DNA from: Paraburkholderia haematera
Lineage (GTDB): Bacteria > Pseudomonadota > Gammaproteobacteria > Burkholderiales > Burkholderiaceae
Assembly (NCBI RefSeq): GCF_905220975.1
Contig: NZ_CAJNBK010000017.1
Location: 81,982 to 145,981, forward strand
Direction of reading: 5' to 3'
Length of the DNA stretch: 64,000 bases
Positions within the stretch are counted from its first letter, which is position 1. Every line of letters starts with the position of its first letter. Position numbers and translations under genes: made by a program. The notes under the pieces are model-generated. The model saw nothing but the letters and a program-made list of their open reading frames with translations. It did no database searches and was not told where the DNA came from. Shown here in pieces: positions 37,795 through 47,129 of this stretch.

Positions 37795-37811
37795 ATATCA
37801 TCATGTGATGT
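37795..37811. promoter_or_regulatory. Palindrome copy 1 (12/14 match)
   Basis: ATATCAT-CAT-GTGATGT resembles the MarR-region palindrome ATATCAC-N3-GTGATAT. It lies upstream of the universal stress gene. Confidence 0.45.
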
Positions 37812-37876
37812 ATTGGTTTTTTACTCCGACTACCTGACTGGTTCGAGCAGAAGCGGTATGGGTCCGTCTTTCGAAA

Positions 37877-37893
37877 CAATCATGTCATGATAT
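37877..37893. promoter_or_regulatory. Palindrome copy 2 (loose)
   Basis: CAATCAT-GTC-ATGATAT matches 10 of 14 positions of the same palindrome and merges with a TATAAAG box upstream of the nitronate monooxygenase gene. Confidence 0.35.
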
Positions 37894-38018
37894 AAAGCGA
37901 CGGAAGCTGTTCCCGGATTGCACAAATGGCGGTGCCTGTCACCGGACTGGTGGGCGCCGGTGGGAGTCAATACGTCGATCTTCACGGCACATCCATCCCC
38001 AATTGAAAAGGTATTCCG

Positions 38019-39047
38019 ATGGCTATCGATATGACGTCGTTTGCTACGCCACTGACCCGGCTGCTTGGGTGTCGGTATCCCGTGATCTCAGCGGGAATGG
38101 GCGGTCCGGCGCGTGCCGGGCTTGCAGCCGCCGTTTCCCATGCAGGCGGATTTGGCCTGCTGGGTATGGTGCGCGAATCGCCTGAGTTGATCTCCCGCGA
38201 GATTGCTGCGGTGCGAGCTGCCACGGATCAGCCGTTCGGCGTCAATCTGATCCCCTCCGCCACGGACCCAGGTCTCCTCGCGGCAGAACTCGATGTCTGT
38301 CTGGCCGCCCGCGTTCCCGCGATATGTTTCTTCTGGGACGTCGTACCCGACGTGGTCGCCAGAGCGAAAGATGCCGGCGTGCTGGTGCTCTATCAGGTCG
38401 GTTCACTCGAGGGCGCGCTTGCCGCTGAAGAGGCGGGGGCCGATGTCGTGATCGCGCAGGGTATTGAAGCAGGCGGCCATGTGCGGGGGCGTACGGGGAT
38501 CCTGACGTTACTTCCCGAGATTGTGAGGCATGTGCGTATCCCGGTTGTCGCGTCGGGCGGGTTCGCGACAGGCGCAGGCCTCGTAGCGGCGCTCGCGCTC
38601 GGCGCGGCAGGAATTCACTGCGGTACGCTTTTTCTCGCAACGCATGAGTCTTTCGCGCATGACTATCACAAGCAGCGCATTCTCGCCGCCCAGGCTGGGG
38701 ATACGGTCTATACCGATCTGTTCGCGATCAACTGGCCGCCTCACTCTCCCGTGCGCGTCCTGGCAAACAGCGTGACCGGGAAAGCAGGAAATAATCTGCT
38801 CGGACACCACCCGGACAGGCTGCCGCGCGATGTGATCGCCAGCGACGACGGGCGGCCGATTTACCGGTTCAGCACCGATTCGCCGTTGCGCAGCACGGCG
38901 GGAGATCTTGAGCAGATGGCGCTCTATGCCGGCGAATCGGCATCGCTCGTCGATCGGGTCTCCAGCGCCGCCGAGGTCATCGAGCGGCTGTTGAGTGAGG
39001 CAAAGGATGCCTCGTCGCGGATCGCGTCGTTACGCGTGCGCACCTGA
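38019..39047 (+). CDS. Nitronate monooxygenase (2-nitropropane dioxygenase family)
   Basis: The 342-residue FMN TIM-barrel enzyme oxidises alkyl nitronates. The FMN-phosphate region AGMGGPARAGLAAAVSHAGG, the catalytic histidine in AQGIEAGGHVRG and the VASGGFATGAGLVAALALGA phosphate loop are intact. An AAGG site precedes the ATG. It would detoxify nitroalkanes or propionate 3-nitronate. The upstream palindrome suggests stress or MarR control. Confidence 0.88.
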   Translation: MAIDMTSFATPLTRLLGCRYPVISAGMGGPARAGLAAAVSHAGGFGLLGMVRESPELISREIAAVRAATDQPFGVNLIPSATDPGLLAAELDVCLAARVPAICFFWDVVPDVVARAKDAGVLVLYQVGSLEGALAAEEAGADVVIAQGIEAGGHVRGRTGILTLLPEIVRHVRIPVVASGGFATGAGLVAALALGAAGIHCGTLFLATHESFAHDYHKQRILAAQAGDTVYTDLFAINWPPHSPVRVLANSVTGKAGNNLLGHHPDRLPRDVIASDDGRPIYRFSTDSPLRSTAGDLEQMALYAGESASLVDRVSSAAEVIERLLSEAKDASSRIASLRVRT

Positions 39048-39132
39048 TGTCGTTCGTGAACCGTTTACCAGATGATCAACGTGCCTGATCCTGATCCGGG
39101 TACGTCGAACTTGGCCGCTTGCACGGCGAAGT

Positions 39133-39540
39133 CTATCTGCCAGGGCCGGCCTCTTCGACGCAACTTAGCACCAGTCGACTGCCCGGCGTTGCTTCAGCGC
39201 TGAGCGTGGCGGTGTGGAACTCGGTATCGGTGCACCGCCATTCGACACGAAAGTCCACGTGGTCCCCGTGACATCCTTTGGATGGCGCACCGGTCAGTGC
39301 CTTGCGCAGGATGTACGGACAGGTCTGCAGTCCGTCGCACTGACGCGCGAGGTCACGCGTCGCGTCGCTTCGTGGCTTTCCGCAGTTCGTGCCATAGGTA
39401 CCCGATATGATCCTGATCGCCCGCGCGTCCGCGCTCGAGCTTGCCGCCACGGCGAGAATGCCCGCTATCGCCCAGACACAGCGACAGGCGCCGACGAAGA
39501 GAGGCGATTTATATCGCCGGTGCGCTACTGCCCTGGCCAT
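39133..39540 (-). CDS. Secreted galactose-lectin-like protein
   Basis: The 135-residue frame starts at the ATG at 39540, inside the 3' end of the sigma factor gene, and begins with a signal peptide (CRCVWAIAGILAVAASSSAD). The mature part (GTYGTNCGKPRSDATRDLAR, then CDGLQTCPYILR and DFRVEWRC) has the cysteine and YG.NC pattern of SUEL-type lectin domains. Several other bacterial periplasmic proteins carry such modules. The overlap suggests co-expression with the sigma factor. Confidence 0.6.
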   Translation of the reverse strand: MARAVAHRRYKSPLFVGACRCVWAIAGILAVAASSSADARAIRIISGTYGTNCGKPRSDATRDLARQCDGLQTCPYILRKALTGAPSKGCHGDHVDFRVEWRCTDTEFHTATLSAEATPGSRLVLSCVEEAGPGR

Positions 39541-40225
39541 CCTCGCCGACCACCTGCGATAGGACGTTGGTGACCACCCGGTCGCAGTGGGCGCCGCCGA
39601 ATTCGAATACATCACGCTCGGCGAGATCGATATCGTGCGCCAATGATTCACGCAGCAGGCTCTTTGCACGGAAATGCCGGCTGCGCACCGTCGCTTCTGG
39701 GATGTCGAGACACTGTGCCGTCTCCTCGACGCTCAATTCCTCGACCGAACGCAGCACAAACACAACGCGAAAGACTTCCGGCAGTTCATCCAGCTTGCGC
39801 TCGAGCAAGGCTCGCAGCTCGGCGCGCGCTACCGCCTTGTCTGGGGAATCGGAATCTTGCGCGGTCATGGCATCTATGTCGACATGAGTGTTCGCGTCCA
39901 CCATGGGAATTACGTTCTGACGGCGTGCGGCCCGGCGCAGGCGTCCATAGCATTCGTTGAGGACCAGTCGGGACAGCCAGGTGAAGAGCCTGGAGTCGCC
40001 GCGGAACCGGGAAATCGATCTGTAGGCGGACAGATACGCCGCCTGCAGCGCGTCTTCCGCTTCCGTTCCGTCACGCAAGGTGGCGCGTGCCAGACGATAC
40101 AACCGCCGATTGTGCTGGCGCATCAGCCATTCGAATGCTGATCGATCTCCCGCGACGATGCGGCGGACCACCTCGCGTTCGTCGCCTGCGGCAAACGTTG
40201 AATGTGCTTCAGCGATGTCTGTCAT
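39509..40225 (-). CDS. ECF-type RNA polymerase sigma factor
   Basis: The 238-residue sigma-70 family protein has region 2 (AFEWLMRQHNRRLYRLARAT, then AEDALQAAYLSAYRSISRFR) and region 4 (FVLRSVEELSVEETAQCLDI, then PEATVRSRHFRAKSLL). A GAGG site precedes the ATG. No anti-sigma gene is visible next to it. Genes upstream (DUF4142, cupredoxin) and the overlapping lectin-like gene are its likely operon and possible targets in an envelope or oxidative stress response. Confidence 0.88.
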   Translation of the reverse strand: MTDIAEAHSTFAAGDEREVVRRIVAGDRSAFEWLMRQHNRRLYRLARATLRDGTEAEDALQAAYLSAYRSISRFRGDSRLFTWLSRLVLNECYGRLRRAARRQNVIPMVDANTHVDIDAMTAQDSDSPDKAVARAELRALLERKLDELPEVFRVVFVLRSVEELSVEETAQCLDIPEATVRSRHFRAKSLLRESLAHDIDLAERDVFEFGGAHCDRVVTNVLSQVVGEDGQGSSAPAI

Positions 40226-40264
40226 GACCGCCTCGCCAGGTCGCCCTCACTCATCTTTTATCCC

Positions 40265-40642
40265 TCATTGCACGATCAGTGTGCCACGCATTGTGGTGTG
40301 GAGCGTGCACAAGTACCGATAACGGCCCGTTTGGCCCGCCACGTAACTCCACGATGCATTTGGCGAGATTTCGTGTGAATCGAACGCCTTCGACATTCCA
40401 GTCACCGTATGAGGAAACAGATCCTTGTTTACCCACACCACACGATCTCCGCGGTGCACCGTGAGCACCGGCGGATCGAAGCGCATCTGTTCGATAACGA
40501 CCCGGTACGTTGTGCCTGCGGTCTCGGAAAAGCCCGCCAGCGAAGTCGTCGTGATCGCAACGAAAGCGTAGGCAAGGATCAAGGCGCCGATGCGTAACTT
40601 GCCCCGGCGCTGTCCGGCTACGCAGAGTGCCGGATTACCCAC
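40265..40642 (-). CDS. Cupredoxin-type copper protein
   Basis: The protein has an N-terminal signal or anchor helix (KLRIGALILAYAFVAITTTS) and a plastocyanin-like domain with type 1 copper ligands in FPHTVTG, LCTLHTTMRG. It acts in the periplasm. I use the GTG at 40642, which overlaps the DUF4142 stop. An ATG at 40696 inside the upstream gene is the alternative. It lies between DUF4142 and the sigma factor. Electron transfer or copper handling is likely. Confidence 0.75.
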   Translation of the reverse strand: MGNPALCVAGQRRGKLRIGALILAYAFVAITTTSLAGFSETAGTTYRVVIEQMRFDPPVLTVHRGDRVVWVNKDLFPHTVTGMSKAFDSHEISPNASWSYVAGQTGRYRYLCTLHTTMRGTLIVQ

Positions 40643-41168
40643 CGCTCTTGCCCAGCTCAGCCTGCAGATGCTTCGCGTGTTCGAGATGCGCGACAAAGGC
40701 CGGACGCACCTTGACGAGAAGCGCCTTCAGTTCGGCGTTCTGCGCATTCGGAATCAACGTCTTGTCCAGCGCGTCGAGGACGCTCTCGTGGTAAGTCACC
40801 TCGTGGTCGATATACGCCCGGTCGAACTGTGGGCCCTTCAGCGTTTTCAGGTTGGCGAGGTTCGCGTCACCGCCTTGCTTGAGGCTCTGGCTCGTCGGAT
40901 TGTCTTCCGGCGTCACGCCGAGTTTATGCACAAGGTCGGTGGCGGCCTTGTTGACGCCGCTATGATCGGTGACCATGCGTTGCGCGAATGCTTTGACATC
41001 CTTCGACTTCGTTGTCGACTCCGCAAGCTTGCCCGCGTCGATATCCACCTGATTGGCGGTCACGACGATGGCGGCGATCTGGGGATCGGTGGGCCCGGCG
41101 CTCTGTGCCCAGCCAGGGAAGCTGGTAAGCGTGAGTGCACCGAACAGCGCTGCGCTGATTAACTTCAT
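40635..41168 (-). CDS. DUF4142 periplasmic protein
   Basis: The 177-residue protein has a signal peptide (MKLISAALFGALTLTSFPGW AQ cleavage region) and a ferritin-like four-helix DUF4142 domain (SKDVKAFAQRMVTDHSGVNK, DHEVTYHESVLDALDKTLIP). The ATG at 41168 has GGAGA upstream. It is the first gene of the sigma factor operon. Function in envelope stress is unknown. Confidence 0.85.
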   Translation of the reverse strand: MKLISAALFGALTLTSFPGWAQSAGPTDPQIAAIVVTANQVDIDAGKLAESTTKSKDVKAFAQRMVTDHSGVNKAATDLVHKLGVTPEDNPTSQSLKQGGDANLANLKTLKGPQFDRAYIDHEVTYHESVLDALDKTLIPNAQNAELKALLVKVRPAFVAHLEHAKHLQAELGKSGG

Positions 41169-41488
41169 GTTGCGTCTCCTGAATAGTGATGGCAAGTCCG
41201 GTCCGCACACGATCGCTCGGGGCCGATTCGATCTTGGATAGGGTGTTGGATGTCACGTGTGCGAGCCCCGTTCCCGTTTCCGGGCGCGGCTTACGATGCA
41301 CATTGCTTTGACGCGGTTGCGAAACAGCCATGAGGAGCGTGACATGGCTTCGCAGCGTAGGGACGATATCGTCTGGAAAATGAGTGCTGAATCAGCAGAA
41401 AAGGCAGGAGGGTGTGCCCCCGAAGGGGCACGGAAGAAGCGCGTATCTGTTCCGGCCGCTGATCGGCCGGTGACTTAAGGAACCGGTG

Positions 41489-43279
41489 TTAAGGAACCGG
41501 CGGGAAGTGCCGCTTGCCGGCGTGGATTGGCAAGCGCCGGAAGCGTTCTTTCTTGTGCTCTTCGTCGAAGTGCGCAAGTGACGGCTTGACCAGATCGCTG
41601 CGCGACACGATGCCGACCAGTTGCAACGTTTCGGAGTCCGTGACTACGGGCAAGCGTTCGAGACCGTGCACCGCAAGCCGCGTTGCGACGAGCCGGCAGG
41701 TTTCGCTCGGCAATGCAAATGCGGGGGAACGGTGGCGCAACACTTCAGCGAGGCGCGACTCGAGCGCATCTGCCGCCCCGTCATCGCGAATTTTTTCCAG
41801 TAGCGCGCGATCGACCACACCCTCCAGCGCGCCGTGACGCACGACCGGATAGGCGCGATGCGTCTGCGTCGCACCGAAGAACGTTGCTAGCGCTTCGCCC
41901 ACGGATATATCTCCATCGATTGTCTCGACCGTACGCGACATCACCTCATCGACGTGGTGGCGCTCAAGCGGATCGACACCGTATTCCCGGTAGATGTGAT
42001 AACCGCGCCGGGCAATTTTCTCGGTCATGATGGAGCGCTTCATGACGACCGTTGCAAACCCGTGCGCGACCAGCGTTGCCGCAAGCAGCGGCAGCAATGC
42101 GTTGCTGTCGTGCGTAAGACCGAATGCGAAGACGATAGCGGTCAACGGCGCGCCCAACGTGGCGCCGAGCGTGGCCGCCATGCAGACGAGCGGCCACAGG
42201 GCTGGTTCACCGCCAGGCAACACGTGACCGAGCACGACGCCGAGCCCCGCACCCAGCATGAGCAACGGCGCCAGGACACCGCCTGAAGTGCCCGAGCCCA
42301 ACGCCACGACCCAGATGATCGCCTTCACGATCAGGATCGCCAAAGCGATCTGAATGGCAATGTGCTGGTGCAACAGATCGCCGATCACATCGTAGCCGAC
42401 GCCCAGCGCGCGAGGTTCGAGAAAGCCGCCGATGCCGACGACGAGGCCGCCGAGCGCGGGCCACCACATCCAGTGAATGGGCAGCTTGCCGAACAGGTCT
42501 TCAGTCTTGTACAAAGCGGCTGACAGGCCCGACGCGAGCGCGCCGGACATCAGGCCTGCAATGACGCAGGACACCAGCGACAGCGCGCCGGGCGGCGCAG
42601 TCTCGAGCGGAAACAGCGGCCCCGTGCCGAAGAATGCCGCACGCGCAAAACCCGCGACGGCGCACGCGAGCGCGACCGGCAGAAAACTACGCGGACGCCA
42701 TTCGAACAGCAGCAGTTCGACCGCCAGCAGCACGGCCGCCACTGGTGTACCAAAGACCGCCGTCATGCCTGCCGCCGCGCCGGCGACCAGCAACGTCTTG
42801 CGCTCCGCGGACGTGACCTTCACGCACTGCGCGATCAGCGACCCCAGTGCACCGCCTGTCATGATGATCGGGCCTTCCGCGCCGAACGGCCCGCCGCTGC
42901 CGATCACAATGCCGGACGACAGCGGTTTGAGAATCGCCACTTTCGGCGACATGCGGCTCTTGCCGAACAGGATGGCTTCGATCGCTTCGGGAATGCCGTG
43001 GCCACGGATCTTCTCCGAGCCATAACGGGCCATGAAACCCACGATGAGGCCGCCGATCACAGGAACGACCACCACCCAGATACCTAACGTGTTGAGGGCC
43101 GGCGAGCGGTCCGCAAACGAAAATTGCTGGAAGAAAAACAGATTGGTGAACAGATGAATCAGGCTCAACAGCACAAATGCCGCGAGCGTGCTCAGGGCGC
43201 CGATCCCCGCAGCGAGTGCGGAAATGCCGGGAAGTCGCGCGTTGGTGGAAAAATCGCGCTTATGGGTATCGAGACTCAT
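41489..43279 (-). CDS. CLC chloride channel / antiporter with CBS domains
   Basis: The 596-residue membrane protein has the CLC selectivity segments GHGIPEAIEA, GSGGPFGAEGP and GTSGGVLAP, and a glutamate in GAEGP at the gating position. The C-terminal cytoplasmic tail holds two CBS domains (VDEVMSRTVETI, then GLERLPVVTDSETLQLVGIV). It moves chloride across the inner membrane and may aid acid or pH homeostasis. It lies next to MarR in the same direction. Confidence 0.9.
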   Translation of the reverse strand: MSLDTHKRDFSTNARLPGISALAAGIGALSTLAAFVLLSLIHLFTNLFFFQQFSFADRSPALNTLGIWVVVVPVIGGLIVGFMARYGSEKIRGHGIPEAIEAILFGKSRMSPKVAILKPLSSGIVIGSGGPFGAEGPIIMTGGALGSLIAQCVKVTSAERKTLLVAGAAAGMTAVFGTPVAAVLLAVELLLFEWRPRSFLPVALACAVAGFARAAFFGTGPLFPLETAPPGALSLVSCVIAGLMSGALASGLSAALYKTEDLFGKLPIHWMWWPALGGLVVGIGGFLEPRALGVGYDVIGDLLHQHIAIQIALAILIVKAIIWVVALGSGTSGGVLAPLLMLGAGLGVVLGHVLPGGEPALWPLVCMAATLGATLGAPLTAIVFAFGLTHDSNALLPLLAATLVAHGFATVVMKRSIMTEKIARRGYHIYREYGVDPLERHHVDEVMSRTVETIDGDISVGEALATFFGATQTHRAYPVVRHGALEGVVDRALLEKIRDDGAADALESRLAEVLRHRSPAFALPSETCRLVATRLAVHGLERLPVVTDSETLQLVGIVSRSDLVKPSLAHFDEEHKKERFRRLPIHAGKRHFPPVP

Positions 43280-43298
43280 GGGGACTCAAAAAGGTGAC

Positions 43299-43712
43299 TC
43301 AGAAATCAATCCGGGGAACATTAAACGCGCCCTCAAGCGACTTCAGTTCGGCGCGGTGCATTTCGGCGAGACGGGCCAGCACCTGCTCGCCCGCTTTCAA
43401 CAGATGAACCTCGACCTGGCGGCGGTCCGTCTGACTGACTTTTCTGCGGACCAGATCGAGCGCCTCACAACGGGATACGAGCGCGACCACGCCGTGATGC
43501 TGCGCCTGAAGCCGTTCCGCAAGCTCGCCGACGGTCGCCCAGTCGCGCTCCGGATAACCCTTGATATGCAGGAGCAGCAGATACTGCAACGGTGTGATGC
43601 CTTCGCCCTGGGCGGCCTGCTCAGAAAAACGCTCAAAGCGCCGCATCTGGTAGCGAAACTCGGACAACTGCTCGAAGTCCGTCTTGGTCAAGCCGCGAGC
43701 GAGTGTTTTCAT
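43299..43712 (-). CDS. MarR family transcriptional regulator
   Basis: The 137-residue winged-helix regulator contains GITPLQYLLLLHIKGYPERD and the DNA-binding segment LAERLQAQHHGVVALVSRCE, then DRRQVEVHLLKAG (wing). A perfect palindrome (ATATCAC-GCC-GTGATAT) sits 36 bp before its start, a normal place for autoregulation. The gene is 20 bp upstream of the CLC channel gene, probably one operon. It is the most likely reader of the similar palindromes scattered over 37.8-47.5 kb. Confidence 0.88.
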   Translation of the reverse strand: MKTLARGLTKTDFEQLSEFRYQMRRFERFSEQAAQGEGITPLQYLLLLHIKGYPERDWATVGELAERLQAQHHGVVALVSRCEALDLVRRKVSQTDRRQVEVHLLKAGEQVLARLAEMHRAELKSLEGAFNVPRIDF

Positions 43713-43747
43713 CGGCGTTCCGTGGAGAAATAAGTAAAACTCTAATT

Positions 43748-43764
43748 ATATCACGCCGTGATAT
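43748..43764. promoter_or_regulatory. MarR operator, perfect palindrome
   Basis: ATATCAC-GCC-GTGATAT has seven-base arms without mismatch, 36 bp upstream of the MarR start codon. It is the reference sequence for the other copies. Confidence 0.7.
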
Positions 43765-43801
43765 TTATGCGTGTGAGCATGCGCAAGCGTCTGTGATAGC
43801 G

Positions 43802-45010
43802 CTATGCCGCGCGTCGCTGCTTCGCGTAAGCCTGACGATAAAGTCCCGCGATGAGGTCGGCCTGCGTGATCATTCCGGCGAGCCGCTGATTCGAGTCCAG
43901 AACCGGGATGTGGTGGTGTCCATAGTTCGCAAACACCGGCACCAGTTCGACGATCGGCGTCGCAGCGTCGACCGTGTGAACGTCGACGTTCATCAGCGCA
44001 CCGACGAGCGGCGCCGGGGTGATGCTGCGGCGGAACCAGCGTTGCATGGGGGGCAAACCGGTCCCTTTGCTCAACGCCCGTTTGTCGACAAGGTCAGCGC
44101 GGGTCACGATGCCAATCACGTGCTGCCTCTCGTCAGTGACGGGAAGTGCCTTGATACGACGCTGTTTCAGCAGACTCCATGCGGCCGAAGCCCTCGTATT
44201 TGCCGACACGGCGACCAGCGAGCGCGACATGATGTCCGCGCAGGTCAGTTCATTGAACGTGCGGGCATAGGCTTGCAACTGAACGTCGCGCAGCAGGGAT
44301 TCCAGATCGTCCGTGTCGATATCGAGCAATTCCCCGCGCCGGTTCAGCACCGCCTCGAGGTCCGCACGCGTGAAACCTTCGCTCGACCCGGCAGCCGATG
44401 CGCCCGCACCTTTGCCCGAACTCTGCGCGACGTGCGGGTATCGATGCCCGGTCGCAGCGTGGTAGAGGATAGCCGCGCACAGCAGCACCACTGACTGGAT
44501 CGCAATCGGCTCGGCCACAAATCGGTAGCCGAGCGCATGCACGGCCGGACCGCCAAGAACCGCGGTCAGCGCGACCGCGCCCGAGGGAGGGTGAACACAC
44601 CGCAGCGCGAACATCGCACAGATCGCCAGCGAGACGGCCAAAGCAGCGGCGCCCACCGGATCGGCGATCCAGCTTGCACAGGCAACGCCGACTGTCGCCG
44701 AGACGATATTGCCGCCGATGATGGACCACGGTTGCGCAAGTGGACTGGCGGGCACCGCGAACAGCAGTACGGCCGAAGCGCCCATTGGAGCCACGAGGAG
44801 CGGAATATTTGCTGCCGGTCCGAGAAGGACGTGCATCGTCCCGCCGGTGAATGCAATCCCAAGCAATGCGCCGAGACACGATCTCAGGCGTTCCGACCAC
44901 CGGACGGCAATGGGGTGAGGAGCGAAGCTGGAAAGCCAGCGAACAAGAGCGTAGCGGGACAAGATTCGACCAGGAAAGTAAGAGGGCGGTATCGCACGGG
45001 ACGAGGCCAC
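43802..45010 (-). CDS. HPP family membrane protein with CBS domains
   Basis: The 402-residue protein has an N-terminal four-helix HPP domain (VAPMGASAVLLFAVPASPLA, RCVHPPSGAVALTAVLGG) and two C-terminal CBS domains (LTCADIMSRSLVAVSANTRA and HHIPVLDSNQRLAGMI). HPP proteins have been linked to nitrite or anion transport. It starts at GTG with AAGG nearby. A palindrome copy lies 49 bp upstream. Confidence 0.85.
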   Translation of the reverse strand: MASSRAIPPSYFPGRILSRYALVRWLSSFAPHPIAVRWSERLRSCLGALLGIAFTGGTMHVLLGPAANIPLLVAPMGASAVLLFAVPASPLAQPWSIIGGNIVSATVGVACASWIADPVGAAALAVSLAICAMFALRCVHPPSGAVALTAVLGGPAVHALGYRFVAEPIAIQSVVLLCAAILYHAATGHRYPHVAQSSGKGAGASAAGSSEGFTRADLEAVLNRRGELLDIDTDDLESLLRDVQLQAYARTFNELTCADIMSRSLVAVSANTRASAAWSLLKQRRIKALPVTDERQHVIGIVTRADLVDKRALSKGTGLPPMQRWFRRSITPAPLVGALMNVDVHTVDAATPIVELVPVFANYGHHHIPVLDSNQRLAGMITQADLIAGLYRQAYAKQRRAA

Positions 45011-45489
45011 ACCTTACGGCGCAATCCTCGCGAAACGAAAGAACGTGTCGTCAGGATTATATTTCATTGTGATATAAAAGTGCGCTCCAGGTCGCCGACA
45101 CCCCGCGGTAGCGGGCTGGCCAAGGGTTAGGCCTGGTCCTGCGCATCGTCCAGATTGGTCCTGTTGACGGTATTTGCAACTTGAACAGATCACATTGTGA
45201 TATAAAATGAAGGCAGGCCTTCTCGTGACTGGTTTTTGAGCAGGAGCAGTCCGGATGAAACTACAAGGATGATTTGCCCGGATGGCACGCGCCCATGGGG
45301 ATGCCGTGCCTCTCCGATGTGCAAAGCCGGTCATCGTGGAGGCCCCGGCCGCTGTCACAGGAGACGATCAGCAGTTGCCCGGATCGTGCTGCGTCACAGT
45401 GTGAAAGACGCGCTGCACTCGTCCTCCCGGGTGAGTCGGAATGGCTTTCCGGTGCGATGACGCAACACAGACTGAAACAAGGAGCCATC
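45011..45489. promoter_or_regulatory. Divergent promoter region with two palindrome copies
   Basis: Copies at 45059-45075 (ATATTTC-ATT-GTGATAT) and 45187-45203 (AGATCAC-ATT-GTGATAT) share CATTGTGATATAAAA and merge with TATAAA boxes. No further gene was seen in this gap. Confidence 0.55.
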
Positions 45490-45807
45490 ATGCTGATCAC
45501 ATTTCAATCGCCCGCTACACCCGATGTCGTGATGCTCAGGGATCTCGCCCAGTATCTGCTGGGTCTCGTGGGCAAGCGGCTCGATACGCGTGGAGTTATT
45601 CTCCACGACGAGTTGCCTCGCGCAATCAGCCGTCTCGAAACGGCGATTTCGGACGATGAAAAAGCGGAGATTGCCCTCGAATCACTGCAGTATTCCCGCG
45701 AACGCCGTCAGGAATCCGGCAGTGGACTTTCGCAGCGAGCCTGGCCATTTCTCGACATGATGCGTGAAGCCAGCAAACAGAATGCCGACATTATCTGGGG
45801 CCTGTAG
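45490..45807 (+). CDS. DUF1840 domain protein
   Basis: The 105-residue protein matches the DUF1840 pattern (MLITFQSPATPDVVMLRDLA, then AISRLETAISDDEKAE and SQRAWPFLDMMREASKQNAD). An AAGGAG site precedes the ATG. It is a conserved betaproteobacterial protein of unknown function. The upstream palindrome suggests the same stress control as its neighbours. Confidence 0.85.
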   Translation: MLITFQSPATPDVVMLRDLAQYLLGLVGKRLDTRGVILHDELPRAISRLETAISDDEKAEIALESLQYSRERRQESGSGLSQRAWPFLDMMREASKQNADIIWGL

Positions 45808-45867
45808 ACGCTGCATTGCAGCGCAAGTGCCGGTTGCGTGCAGCACCGCCCGCTGAAGGAAGCCACG

Positions 45868-46257
45868 ATGGAACGATGGATTGCACCGCGCCTGTTCGCA
45901 GCGGCTGTCGCCGCGTGCGGCATCTGCGCGCCGGCGTGGGCAGGCGCGCATCCCGGCGCCCAACTACAAGATGCAGGCTCAAGATCGTGCGTCAACCGGA
46001 GCGGCTGCGAGCCAGTCAGGACGTGGAGGGCTGCGCCAGCCAATGAATCGGCTGCTCCTTATTTCCCTGATATTCCGATGAGGGTTGTCAGCGCGTACGG
46101 CCGTACGACGCTCGATATGCTATCGAGCGGACCCTTCATGCTGGTGACGTGGCCGAATGGCTGCTGCCCGGACAGCAGACGATGGTACACGGGAGACACG
46201 CGTCATAAGCATACTGGCGACGACCAGCACGTGATCTTTCTCTGGCCCGCACTGTAG
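45868..46257 (+). CDS. Hypothetical exported protein (uncertain frame)
   Basis: The 129-residue frame begins MERWIAPRLFAAAVAACGIC with a plausible signal peptide ending near CAPAWAGAH. AAGGA precedes the ATG. The following sequence is irregular with a Gly-Cys-rich C-terminus, so a frameshift in an originally longer protein is possible. Not recognised. Confidence 0.4.
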   Translation: MERWIAPRLFAAAVAACGICAPAWAGAHPGAQLQDAGSRSCVNRSGCEPVRTWRAAPANESAAPYFPDIPMRVVSAYGRTTLDMLSSGPFMLVTWPNGCCPDSRRWYTGDTRHKHTGDDQHVIFLWPAL

Positions 46258-46381
46258 ACAATCCGTCAGCGGGACAAACAATCCGAATGAAGCGTCGCCC
46301 GGCCGCCGACGATTGTCGGCATCGGCGGCCAGGACCTGAGCAGGTGAAGGAGACATCACTGGACCGATACCGCCAGCGCCG

Positions 46382-46552
46382 TTAAGGTCCGTGACGCGTG
46401 CGGTTCCACCAGTGCCTGCCAGCCGCACCGCTTGTACGCCGGAAAATCCGTTCACGAGGATTGTCTGCCGGAGCCTGCGCAACGACGAAAAGAATCACCA
46501 GCACCAGCACGGCGCCCGCCACAACAATCTGTACAAGAAGATCCACTATCAT
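46382..46552 (-). CDS. Small single-span membrane protein
   Basis: The 56-residue frame begins MIVDLLVQIVVAGAVLVLVI with one hydrophobic helix and a basic tail. It follows the second universal stress gene in the same direction, though the alternative ATG at 46564 is possible. No family is recognised. Confidence 0.4.
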   Translation of the reverse strand: MIVDLLVQIVVAGAVLVLVILFVVAQAPADNPRERIFRRTSGAAGRHWWNRTRHGP

Positions 46553-46624
46553 CTTCGTCTCCATCAAGGTTGTGCGCTCAACAAGATATCCTGGCGACCA
46601 CGATTCGAATTCGTGCAAGACCCA

Positions 46625-47059
46625 TCAGGCGGCCACCTTGAACAGGACGCCGCAAGATACGCGGTCGAGCAGTAATGCATGGTTTTCTCCCGACCACCAG
46701 CGTGCAAAGAAACCGTGCGGATGATGTCCGATGACGATCAGGTCGACCTTCAGTGAATCCGCGAGGCGGGAAATCTGGTCAATCGCATTTCCGACCGAAT
46801 AATGTCCCGTTGCAGTCACACCCCATGCCCGCAGCCAGTCAATTCCCTCGCGCAGTGTCTCTCGTGCCGCCTGCTCATTGATCTCGAATTTCATCGACGA
46901 CATCACGTCGAACCCACTTGACCAGTAGGTGTAGTCGAAAATCGAAAGGAGATGGGTTTCAGCTTGCAACTGCTGCGCGAGGGCCGCACCGAAGCGCAGC
47001 GCGAGGCGCCCTTCGGGTGTGGCGTCGTAGCAGAGAAGGATCCGGTTGAACGGAGCCAT
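46625..47059 (-). CDS. Universal stress protein
   Basis: The 144-residue protein starts at the ATG at 47059 (AGGAA upstream) with PFNRILLCYDATPEGRLALR and ends with the ATP-type motif LIVIGHHPHGFFARWWSGEN, then LLDRVSCGVLF. It is a near relative of the other universal stress protein here. It is downstream of the 61-residue membrane protein and a palindrome copy. Confidence 0.85.
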   Translation of the reverse strand: MAPFNRILLCYDATPEGRLALRFGAALAQQLQAETHLLSIFDYTYWSSGFDVMSSMKFEINEQAARETLREGIDWLRAWGVTATGHYSVGNAIDQISRLADSLKVDLIVIGHHPHGFFARWWSGENHALLLDRVSCGVLFKVAA

Positions 47060-47129
47060 GGTGGATTCCTTTGCCAACTTCCGCGGTGTCATCCAGTCGC
47101 GCGATCGGATTGGTCCGCCACGAAATTGT

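Noticed and set aside
41414..41431. Terminator of the CLC gene
   Set aside because: A perfect seven-base stem with UUCG loop on the minus strand, but the following T-run is poor; left unannotated.
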